Positions 55,965 to 64,000 of a stretch of 64,000 nt of DNA are shown one piece after another; position 1 is the first letter of the stretch; each line of letters opens with the position of its first letter. The stretch lies in the NCBI RefSeq assembly GCF_002897375.1, contig NZ_BFAG01000016.1, positions 55,953 to 119,952 on the forward strand, read 5' to 3'. A program made the translations under genes and the position numbers. The notes beneath the pieces were generated by a model, which was not told the DNA's origin, made no database searches, and worked only from the letters and a program-made list of their open reading frames with translations. Source of the stretch: Deinococcus aerius. Its GTDB lineage: Bacteria; Deinococcota; Deinococci; Deinococcales; Deinococcaceae.

Positions 55965-56735
55965 ATGACCCTCACCCTGCCCGAGTCCCTGCGCCGGGTG
56001 CTCCCCGCCGCCCGTTGGGAAAGCGTCACCCACGGCGAGAGCGGGGCGGGCGTGTGGCGCAGCCAGCGGTTCGTGGTGAAGGTGCAGGAACGCGGAGGGT
56101 CGCCCGTCAGTACCCTCCTCCAAGAGCGGGAGCGGCTGCGCTGGTTCCGGGGCCGGGTGCCCGTGCCCGCCGTGGTCGGCTACGAGGTGACGGACACGCA
56201 CGAGTACCTCGCCATGACCCGCCTGCCCGGCATTCCCATGAGTGACCCCGACGCCCTGCTGCACCCGGGGCGCGTCACCGACCTCCTCGCCCGGGCGCTG
56301 CGCGAGCTGCATGCCCTTCCCGTGCGCGAGTGCCCCTTCAACATGACCCTGCCCGTCACCCTGCGCCTCGCCCGCGAGCAGGTCGAGGCGGGGCGGGTGG
56401 ACGAGGCCGACTTCGACGACGAACGGCAGGGCTGGAGTGCCGCCCAGGTTTGGAAAGAACTGGTCCGCACTCGGCCCACCCAAGAAGATGTGGTCGTCAC
56501 CCACGGCGACCCCTGCCTTCCCAACCTCATCCTGAACGGCGCGTACGTGGAGGGTTTCATCGACGTGGGACGCGCGGGTCTGGCCGACCGCCATGCCGAC
56601 CTCGCCCTGACGTACCGGAGCCTCATTCGCAATATCGACCAGGAACACGCCGAGCGCTTTCTCGATCTCTACGGGCGGGAGTTCGTCGATGGGGGGAAGC
56701 TGGCGTATTACCGATTACTGGATGAATTGTTCTGA
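55965..56735 (+). CDS. APH(3')-like aminoglycoside phosphotransferase family kinase
   Basis: 256 aa. The catalytic loop is [13 protein letters not shown] (HGDxxxxN), followed by [17 protein letters not shown], exactly the arrangement of APH(3') enzymes. It may modify an antibiotic or an endogenous sugar or alcohol. No mobile element or resistance cluster is near, so it looks chromosomal and native. ATG at 55965 is used rather than an upstream in-frame Met. Confidence 0.85.
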   Translation: MTLTLPESLRRVLPAARWESVTHGESGAGVWRSQRFVVKVQERGGSPVSTLLQERERLRWFRGRVPVPAVVGYEVTDTHEYLAMTRLPGIPMSDPDALLHPGRVTDLLARALRELHALPVRECPFNMTLPVTLRLAREQVEAGRVDEADFDDERQGWSAAQVWKELVRTRPTQEDVVVTHGDPCLPNLILNGAYVEGFIDVGRAGLADRHADLALTYRSLIRNIDQEHAERFLDLYGREFVDGGKLAYYRLLDELF

Positions 56736-56998
56736 CCTACCGAGGGGCCGGGCTTCCTTTCCCCGAGGGGCACTCGCGCACCTGAGGTACCTCGCGGGTG
56801 AGGTATTGGTCATCCCGGCTGCGTCTCCCCTCGCCCCGGCGCTGGGCGCCGACTTTCCTCCGCGAGGGGAGGGGGTGAAGTCGTCCTCGGCTATGCCCTC
56901 GGTTACGCCCACTCGCTCCTGACCCTGCCCACGGAGTTCCAGGTCAACTGCCGTCTCGCCTACCGGGCGCCGCCTCACCCCATGCTCTACTGCCCCTC

Positions 56999-59233
<2,235 letters not shown>

Positions 59234-59271
59234 GGGACGGCGAAAGATCCGCGTCAGACAGCAGGAGTCCA

Positions 59272-59550
59272 ATGATGAAGAGTTCCTTCAGACCGTGGGG
59301 GAACCCTCCCGGAGGCACAATGCTGACCGTCCATCTTCACCTCTGCAACGGCGACGTCATCACCATCCCCATGACCCGCTCCCAGCGGGACCGACTGGGC
59401 CGCACGTTGAACCAGGCCGTCCTCCCCGTCACGCCCTTCGAGGCGACGGTGGATGGTGCCGACCTCTCGATCCCGTGGCGCTCCATCGCCTACCTGTCCT
59501 CGCCCGCCCAGCCGAAGACTGAGCTGCTGTCCGGCCAGGCGGCGGATTAA
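59272..59550 (+). CDS. Small hypothetical protein, 92 aa (or 76 aa)
   Basis: Beta-rich soluble protein ([21 protein letters not shown] ... [18 protein letters not shown]). Two starts have ribosome sites: ATG at 59272 (AGGAG) and ATG at 59320 (GGAGG), the latter opening directly at the folded part. No family recognised. A perfect terminator follows. Confidence 0.65.
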   Translation: MMKSSFRPWGNPPGGTMLTVHLHLCNGDVITIPMTRSQRDRLGRTLNQAVLPVTPFEATVDGADLSIPWRSIAYLSSPAQPKTELLSGQAAD

Positions 59551-59567
59551 AGACTCTGACCCTCCTG

Positions 59568-59588
59568 CCCCGCTTCGGCGGGGTTTTT
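59568..59588 (+). terminator. Intrinsic terminator after the small beta-rich gene
   Basis: CCCCGC-TTCG-GCGGGG followed by TTTTTGC: a stable UUCG tetraloop and U-tract, 18 bases after the stop. Confidence 0.9.
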
Positions 59589-59605
59589 GCTTTCTCCTGC
59601 GGTTC

Positions 59606-60538
59606 TCAGTCCTTGACTGGGGAGCCCTGCTGCTGCCTCTCCACGACCGTTCCCCGCGTATCGATGGGCAGGTCGAGGACCCGCCCGGTCAGCCCGTTCT
59701 TGGTCATCACCCCGTGCAGGTAACGGTGCAGCCGCTCGGTGTTCTCCCGCGTGTCGTGGAAGCACAGCACGGTCGGCCCCGCCCCGCTCAGCGCCGCGCC
59801 CAGCGCGCCGTGGCGGTGCGCCTCCTCCAGAATGTCGCTCAGGCCGGGCACGAGCGGCGCCCGCCAGATCTGGTGGATGTAGTCCTGCATCGCGTGCCGC
59901 AGCAGGTCGAGCCGCCCCTGCGCGAGGGCGGCGGCCAGCAGCGCCGCGTGCGAGAGGGCGTGGACGGCGTCGGCCCGGCTGTATTCCCCCGGCAGCACGG
60001 CGCGGGCCTTGCTCGTGCTGAGTTCGAAGTCGGGGATGAGGACCGTCACGCCCAGGTTCGCCGGGGGGTCCAGCCGGACGTAATGCGTGCCCAGCTTGTC
60101 GAGCGTGGCGACCACGATGCCGCCGAAAAGGGCCGGGGCCACGTTGTCGGGGTGCCCCTCCTCACGCGCGGCCACGTCCAGCACCTGCTCGTCGCTCAGG
60201 GGCCGGCCTAGCAGCTCGTTCCCGGCCACGATTCCCGCTACGAGCGCGGCGGCGCTGCTCCCGAGCCCCCGGGCCAGCGGCACCTCCGTCTCGATCTCGA
60301 CGCGGGCGGGGGGGAGGGGCCGCCGTGCCCGCCCGGCCGCCAGCTCCATCGCCCGGTACACGTAGTTGCCCTCGTCGGCGGGGGTGCCCTCCAGCTCAGG
60401 GCCAAGGGGTACGACCTCGGTAACCTCCTGGGGCGTGACCCGCAGCGTGGTGTAGAGGGGCACGCTCAGTCCCAGGCTGTCGAACCCGGGGCCGAGGTTG
60501 GCGCTCGACGCGGGGGCGCGAACAGTGAAGGAGGTCAT
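59606..60538 (-). CDS. thrB: Homoserine kinase
   Basis: 310 aa, GHMP kinase. ATP motif [17 protein letters not shown] at about 95-110, [15 protein letters not shown] at the start and the C-terminal [15 protein letters not shown]. It phosphorylates homoserine for threonine synthesis. It follows thrC in a leftward thrC-thrB operon, with a 12-bp hairpin in the gap. Confidence 0.95.
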   Translation of the reverse strand: MTSFTVRAPASSANLGPGFDSLGLSVPLYTTLRVTPQEVTEVVPLGPELEGTPADEGNYVYRAMELAAGRARRPLPPARVEIETEVPLARGLGSSAAALVAGIVAGNELLGRPLSDEQVLDVAAREEGHPDNVAPALFGGIVVATLDKLGTHYVRLDPPANLGVTVLIPDFELSTSKARAVLPGEYSRADAVHALSHAALLAAALAQGRLDLLRHAMQDYIHQIWRAPLVPGLSDILEEAHRHGALGAALSGAGPTVLCFHDTRENTERLHRYLHGVMTKNGLTGRVLDLPIDTRGTVVERQQQGSPVKD

Positions 60539-60566
60539 GGGGCGACTCCGGGAGATGGGGGCAGAA

Positions 60567-60617
60567 GGCGGAGGGCGGGGGGCCAGCAAAAGCCCACGCT
60601 CCGGGCCGCCCTCCGCC
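60567..60617 (-). promoter_or_regulatory. Intercistronic hairpin in thrC-thrB
   Basis: GGCGGAGGGCGG (60567-60578) pairs perfectly with CCGCCCTCCGCC (60606-60617); the loop is 27 bases. It has no U-tract, so it could set relative thrC/thrB levels or stabilise the processed mRNA. Confidence 0.55.
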
Positions 60618-60641
60618 TCTTGCTTCCTGCCACCAGCCCTC

Positions 60642-61679
60642 TCAAAGAATGCTCTCCAGCACCCGCTCCATATGCGCCTCGACCGCCCGCGGAGCCTCGA
60701 CCGAGCGCAGCGCCGCATCGGGATCCTTCAGGCCGTTACCCGTGAGGACGGCGACGACGGTTTGGCCCGGCGTAAGCCTCCCGGCGGCGTGCAGCTTCAG
60801 CAATCCGGCAATCGGGGTGGCGCTCGCCGGTTCGCAGAACACGCCCTCGGCGGCGACGAGGTTGTAGGCGTGCATGATCTCCTCGTCGGAGGCCATGTCG
60901 AACAGGCCCCCCGACTCGCGCACGGCGGCCCGGGCGAGGTCGGCGCTCGCCGGGTTGCCGATGCGGATGGCGGTGGCGAGGGTCTGCGGCTCGTCCACGA
61001 TGGCGTCCCGCACGAAGGGCGCGGCCCCCTCAGCCTGAAAGCCCCACATCCTCGGCAGGCTGCGGCTCTTGCCCGCCTCCCGGTACTCCCGGAAGCCCAT
61101 CCAGTACGCGCTGATGTTGCCCGCGTTCCCCACCGGGATGGCGAGGATGTCGGGCGCCCGGCCCAGCACGTCCACGATCTCGAAGGCGCCCGTCTTCTGC
61201 CCCTGGAGGCGGTAGGGATTGACCGAGTTCACCAGGGCGATGGGATGCTCGGCGCTGATCTGCCGCACGAGTTTCAGGGCCGCGTCGAAGTTCCCGTTGA
61301 TCGCCACGATCCTCGCCCCGTACGCCATCGCCTGGGCGAGCTTGCCCAGGGCGATGTTCCCGTCGGGAATCAGGACGATGCACCTCAGCCCGGCGCGGGC
61401 GGCATACGCGGCGGCGGCGGCGCTCGTGTTCCCGGTGCTCGCGCAGATGATCGTGTCCGCCCCGTCCTCGACCGCCTTGGCGACCGCCATCACCATGCCC
61501 CGGTCCTTGAAGCTCCCGGTGGGGTTGAGCCCCTCGTACTTCAGGTAAAGGTCCACGCCCAGGCGCTCGCTGAGCTTCGGGGCGGGAATCAGGGGCGTGT
61601 TCCCCTCGTGCAGGGTCAGGGGAGGCGTCCGGTCGGTGAGGGGCAGGTACTCGCGGTAGCGTTCGATCAGTCCGGGCAT
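60642..61679 (-). CDS. thrC: Threonine synthase
   Basis: 345 aa, fold type II PLP enzyme. PLP lysine in [10 protein letters not shown] near residue 58, phosphate-binding [14 protein letters not shown], and [17 protein letters not shown]. It makes threonine from O-phosphohomoserine supplied by ThrB. The ATG is behind GGAGGAATCCCGC. thrB follows 103 bases later. Confidence 0.95.
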   Translation of the reverse strand: MPGLIERYREYLPLTDRTPPLTLHEGNTPLIPAPKLSERLGVDLYLKYEGLNPTGSFKDRGMVMAVAKAVEDGADTIICASTGNTSAAAAAYAARAGLRCIVLIPDGNIALGKLAQAMAYGARIVAINGNFDAALKLVRQISAEHPIALVNSVNPYRLQGQKTGAFEIVDVLGRAPDILAIPVGNAGNISAYWMGFREYREAGKSRSLPRMWGFQAEGAAPFVRDAIVDEPQTLATAIRIGNPASADLARAAVRESGGLFDMASDEEIMHAYNLVAAEGVFCEPASATPIAGLLKLHAAGRLTPGQTVVAVLTGNGLKDPDAALRSVEAPRAVEAHMERVLESIL

Positions 61680-61986
61680 GCGGGATTCCTCCGTGCCGCC
61701 CCGGAACTTCCCGGAGCAGCCAAGTCGGCCCATGCTACCGGGCGCTCTCGTGCTGATCACGGTGGAGGTAAGACAGGCCCGCTGGCCGTCAGCCTCCCGT
61801 CAGAGATGAGGAGGGCGCCGCCTTTTTCTAGAGCAGGGACTTAAACGGGGTTAGCGGGACATCCATCCCGTCTTTGCTCTGCCTTGAAAAGGTGATGGGC
61901 TACACACTGGGTGGGAGCGGGGAGTCTCATTGTGCCATCACAACGAGGAGCAAGTCGTTGGAACTCAACGTCCTGGAGGTCAAAAT

Positions 61987-62256
61987 ATGAGTTGGATCAT
62001 CCTGATTCTGGTGGGTGCGCTGTGCGGCTGGCTCGCAAGCCTGATCATGAAGACCGACGCCCAGCAGGGCGCGGTGGCGAACATCCTGATCGGCATCGTC
62101 GGCGCGCTGCTGGCACAGTGGCTCTTCGGTAGTCTGCTGGGCATCGGCGGCGCGAACGCGGCTGGCAATGGCTTCAGCTTCTGGAGCATCATCTGGGGCA
62201 TCGTCGGCAGCGTTATTCTCATTGCCATCCTCAAGGCCCTGCGCGTCCTGCGTTAA
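61987..62256 (+). CDS. GlsB/YeaQ/YmgE-family small membrane protein
   Basis: 89 aa with three hydrophobic helices and the family opening [21 protein letters not shown], then [13 protein letters not shown]. Usually stress-induced and formerly called transglycosylase-associated. Its ATG is behind GGAGGTC. A strong terminator follows. Confidence 0.88.
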   Translation: MSWIILILVGALCGWLASLIMKTDAQQGAVANILIGIVGALLAQWLFGSLLGIGGANAAGNGFSFWSIIWGIVGSVILIAILKALRVLR

Positions 62257-62270
62257 TCCGCTCCTCGCAA

Positions 62271-62303
62271 AGCCGAACTCCCCCAGGGATGTTCGGCTTT
62301 TTT
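62271..62303 (+). terminator. Intrinsic terminator after the YeaQ-type gene
   Basis: AGCCGAAC (62271-62278) pairs with GTTCGGCT (62291-62298), followed by TTTTTT. It starts 15 bases after the stop. Confidence 0.9.
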
Positions 62304-62443
62304 GTGGCCCGCGCTCCCCCTTGCGGCGTGGCCCGGTGTGCTACAGTTGGAAGGCTTGCCTGATCCCGTCGGCGCGGCACCAGCCCCACGCGGGCCACCG
62401 CCCCCGGCACAACTGCCCGTCAGGCTCAAGAAGGAGTGCGAAC

Positions 62444-62659
62444 ATGTCCAAAGTGTGCGAAGTGTGCGGCAAGGGGCCCATCGTGGTCAACTCGGTGATT
62501 CGCCGCGGCAAGGCCCGCCGCGAGGGTGGCGTGGGCCGCAAGGTCACCGGCATCACCAAGCGGTCCCAGAAGCCCAACCTCCAGCCCCTGACCGTGACCC
62601 GCGGCGGCGTTTCCGTGCGGATGCGCGTCTGCACCAAGTGCCGCAAGAGCTTGATCTGA
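62444..62659 (+). CDS. rpmB: 50S ribosomal protein L28
   Basis: 71 aa. Zinc-ribbon type, with CEVCGKGP at the start and CTKCRKSLI at the end; the middle is strongly basic. It is a component of the large ribosomal subunit. A ribosome site (AAGGAG) is before the ATG. A -10-like TACAGT with extended TGC lies near 62343. Confidence 0.96.
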   Translation: MSKVCEVCGKGPIVVNSVIRRGKARREGGVGRKVTGITKRSQKPNLQPLTVTRGGVSVRMRVCTKCRKSLI

Positions 62660-62675
62660 GCGCCCAAAAGACGGA

Positions 62676-62712
62676 GCGCCCCTGTCCTGACCGGATGGGG
62701 GCGCCCGCTTTT
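62676..62712 (+). terminator. Terminator after rpmB
   Basis: GCGCCCC (62676-62682) pairs with GGGGCGC (62698-62704), followed by CCGCTTTTA. It lies 17 bases after rpmB, between it and the convergent lspA. Confidence 0.75.
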
Positions 62713-62722
62713 ACGGCAATTT

Positions 62723-63253
62723 CTAGGAAAGATGGCTTCTCGCCCGGCGTTCGCCCACCAGGCTGGCGACGAGCAGCAGCAGGGTGCCCACCACGACGCA
62801 CGAGTCGGCCAGGTTGAAGATCGGGAAGTTGCCCGCGCGCAGGGCCTGGGTGACCGCGCTCAGGGGCGGCGCGTGGAACATGTCCGTGACTCGCCCGAAC
62901 CGCAGGCCGTCAATGGTATTCCCGATGGCTCCCGCCGCGATCATGCTCAACACCACCGTCAGAAAGCGGTTCTGGGGCCGCACGACCAGGTAGACCAGGA
63001 TACCCACCCCCACCAGCAATCGCCCCACGGCGAGCGGCACGGCCGACCCCGAGAACAGGCTCCAGGCCGCCCCGGTGTTGAAGGTGAGCATCCAGTCGAG
63101 CACGCCCGGGATGAGGGGGACGGGCGCGGCGCCTTCTGTCAGGTGCGCGAGCGCCCAAGCCTTGAGCGCCTGATCGGCGGCCACCAGCAGGGCGGCGATA
63201 AGCAGCGGCACCCAGGCGGGAAAGGTTCGCTGACGTTCGAGGAGGGTGGGCAC
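62723..63253 (-). CDS. lspA: Lipoprotein signal peptidase
   Basis: 176 aa with four membrane helices. Family motifs: [27 protein letters not shown] and [10 protein letters not shown] (the two catalytic Asp). It removes signal peptides from prolipoproteins. The ATG is at 63253, close to and divergent from luxS. Confidence 0.95.
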   Translation of the reverse strand: MPTLLERQRTFPAWVPLLIAALLVAADQALKAWALAHLTEGAAPVPLIPGVLDWMLTFNTGAAWSLFSGSAVPLAVGRLLVGVGILVYLVVRPQNRFLTVVLSMIAAGAIGNTIDGLRFGRVTDMFHAPPLSAVTQALRAGNFPIFNLADSCVVVGTLLLLVASLVGERRARSHLS

Positions 63254-63327
63254 GAGGCGCAGTATAGGGAGCCGCCGGGCCGGGGCACGTCACATTGTCC
63301 CCGTCCTGCCCGCCGACAATGGGGTTT

Positions 63328-63795
63328 ATGGCGAACGTGGAATCCTTCGATCTCGACCACACCAAGGTTCAGGCCCCCTACGTCCGGCTGGCGGGCGTGA
63401 AGACCACCCCGCGCGGCGACAGCATCAGCAAGTACGACCTGCGCCTGCTCCAGCCCAACCGCGGCGCCATTGCACCGGCGGCCCTTCACACCCTGGAACA
63501 CCTTCTCGCCGGATACCTGCGCGACCACCTCCCGAACGTGGTGGACGTGTCGCCCATGGGCTGCCGCACTGGCATGTATATGGCCGTGATCGGCGAGCCG
63601 GACGAACAGGGCGTCCTCCGCGCCTTCGAGGCCGCCCTGCGCGATACCGAGGCCCACGACCGCCCCATCCCAGGCGTCAGTGAACTGGAATGTGGCAACT
63701 ACCGCGACCACGATCTGGAGGCGGCCCGCCAGCACGCGCGTGAAGCCCTGACTCAAGGGTTGAAGGTGCAGGAGACGATCTCGCTGGAGCGCTGA
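63328..63795 (+). CDS. luxS: S-ribosylhomocysteine lyase
   Basis: 155 aa. Zinc motif HTLEHLLAGYLR (H-x3-H), active-site Cys in MGCRTGMY and ECGNYRDH with the third ligand. It cleaves S-ribosylhomocysteine to homocysteine and the AI-2 precursor. The ATG before ANVESFDLDHT is used. It is divergent from lspA. Confidence 0.96.
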   Translation: MANVESFDLDHTKVQAPYVRLAGVKTTPRGDSISKYDLRLLQPNRGAIAPAALHTLEHLLAGYLRDHLPNVVDVSPMGCRTGMYMAVIGEPDEQGVLRAFEAALRDTEAHDRPIPGVSELECGNYRDHDLEAARQHAREALTQGLKVQETISLER

Positions 63796-63816
63796 AGTCT
63801 CGGGATGATATAGGCC

Positions 63817-63834
63817 CCCGGCGTCTCTGCCGGG
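63817..63834 (+). terminator. Weak terminator-like hairpin after luxS
   Basis: CCCGGC-GTCTCT-GCCGGG, 22 bases after the luxS stop; followed by AGTGCTTCTC with no true U-tract. Confidence 0.4.
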
Positions 63835-63895
63835 AGTGCTTCTCACCACGGGGAGCAGCGTTGCTGGGAGCCAAGAAATTACCTGGGTCCAGGGC

Positions 63896-63924
63896 TTGAC
63901 AGGGAGGGAGCGGGCCTGTATCTT
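63896..63924 (+). promoter_or_regulatory. Strong promoter near the right edge
   Basis: TTGACA (63896-63901), a 17-base spacer and TATCTT (63919-63924). It points toward the right edge, so the main gene is beyond the window. A ten-codon frame begins 27 bases downstream. Confidence 0.75.
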
Positions 63925-63951
63925 TTCTGAGCCTCAGTGGAGGCGAGCAGC

Positions 63952-63984
63952 ATGACAAGCGAAGGACGTGCGAGAAACGCGTAA
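63952..63984 (+). CDS. Possible ten-codon leader peptide
   Basis: An ATG behind GGAGGCGAGCAGC opens [10 protein letters not shown], then TAA. It lies just downstream of a near-consensus promoter. It may be a leader peptide for the next gene, or chance; the window ends 16 bases later. Confidence 0.25.
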   Translation: MTSEGRARNA

Positions 63985-64000
63985 ATACGCCGTTCCATGC

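Overview
This is a high-GC chromosomal segment around the replication origin of a Deinococcus-type bacterium. The evidence is the gene content and order (parB-parA-rsmG-mnmG near dnaA-oriC-dnaN-eno-pyk), canonical TTATCCACA DnaA boxes, three parS-like sites, and a Deinococcus-like set of conserved proteins (DUF2270, separate nitrilase and GNAT genes, Lrp-derived duplicated protein). The species cannot be named from sequence alone. No rRNA, tRNA, CRISPR array, intact insertion sequence or prophage was found.

Layout. 1-4 kb (minus strand): the start of parB, then parA, rsmG, a 108-aa protein with a LAGLIDADG-like motif, and mnmG, with parS-like palindromes in and beside mnmG. 4-8 kb (plus): a branched-chain 2-oxoacid dehydrogenase operon (E1 alpha, E1 beta, a small membrane protein, E2) behind a TetR-type operator. 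8-12 kb: a two-component system and dprA. 12-15 kb: small hypothetical proteins and an NAD-dependent epimerase. 15-21 kb: dnaA (probably starting at an ATC codon), oriC with five perfect DnaA boxes and six DnaA-trios, dnaN, eno and pyk. 21-30 kb: tyrS behind an attenuator-like hairpin, trmK, nitrilase/GNAT, a phosphatase-superfamily protein, trpF and a MATE exporter. Two further DnaA-box clusters lie at 21.1 and 27.5 kb.

30-37 kb: cobalamin genes (cobU, cobT, cobS and a frameshifted cobC-like phosphatase), interrupted by a decayed PAS-GGDEF-EAL gene and xth, then a DtxR/MntR regulator. 37-46 kb: an ECF sigma factor with a small membrane partner, a double-GNAT protein, tkt with a long structured leader, a stress-type SDR, an Lrp/siroheme-decarboxylase-like fusion beside a lone RAM domain, and a protein with a basic tail. 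46-57 kb: gmk, a macrodomain, an S66 peptidase, a phosphoesterase, holB, a relic of a HINT domain, an MBL hydrolase, LtrA, DUF2270, a CDP-alcohol phosphotransferase operon and an APH(3')-like kinase. 57-64 kb: an MMPL transporter, thrC-thrB, a YeaQ-type membrane protein, rpmB, lspA and luxS, with a strong promoter at the right edge.

The most interesting unexplained signals are non-coding. A ~75-bp cassette occurs twice in opposite orientation (24.5 and 47.6 kb): a near-consensus promoter followed about 10 bp later by an intrinsic terminator. The tkt leader carries mutually exclusive CAGACC/GGTCTG pairings. DnaA boxes also cluster away from oriC. Two coding lesions (GGDEF-EAL, cobC) and one HINT fragment mark decay. 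All assignments are by eye from motifs and translated sequence; no database search was run.
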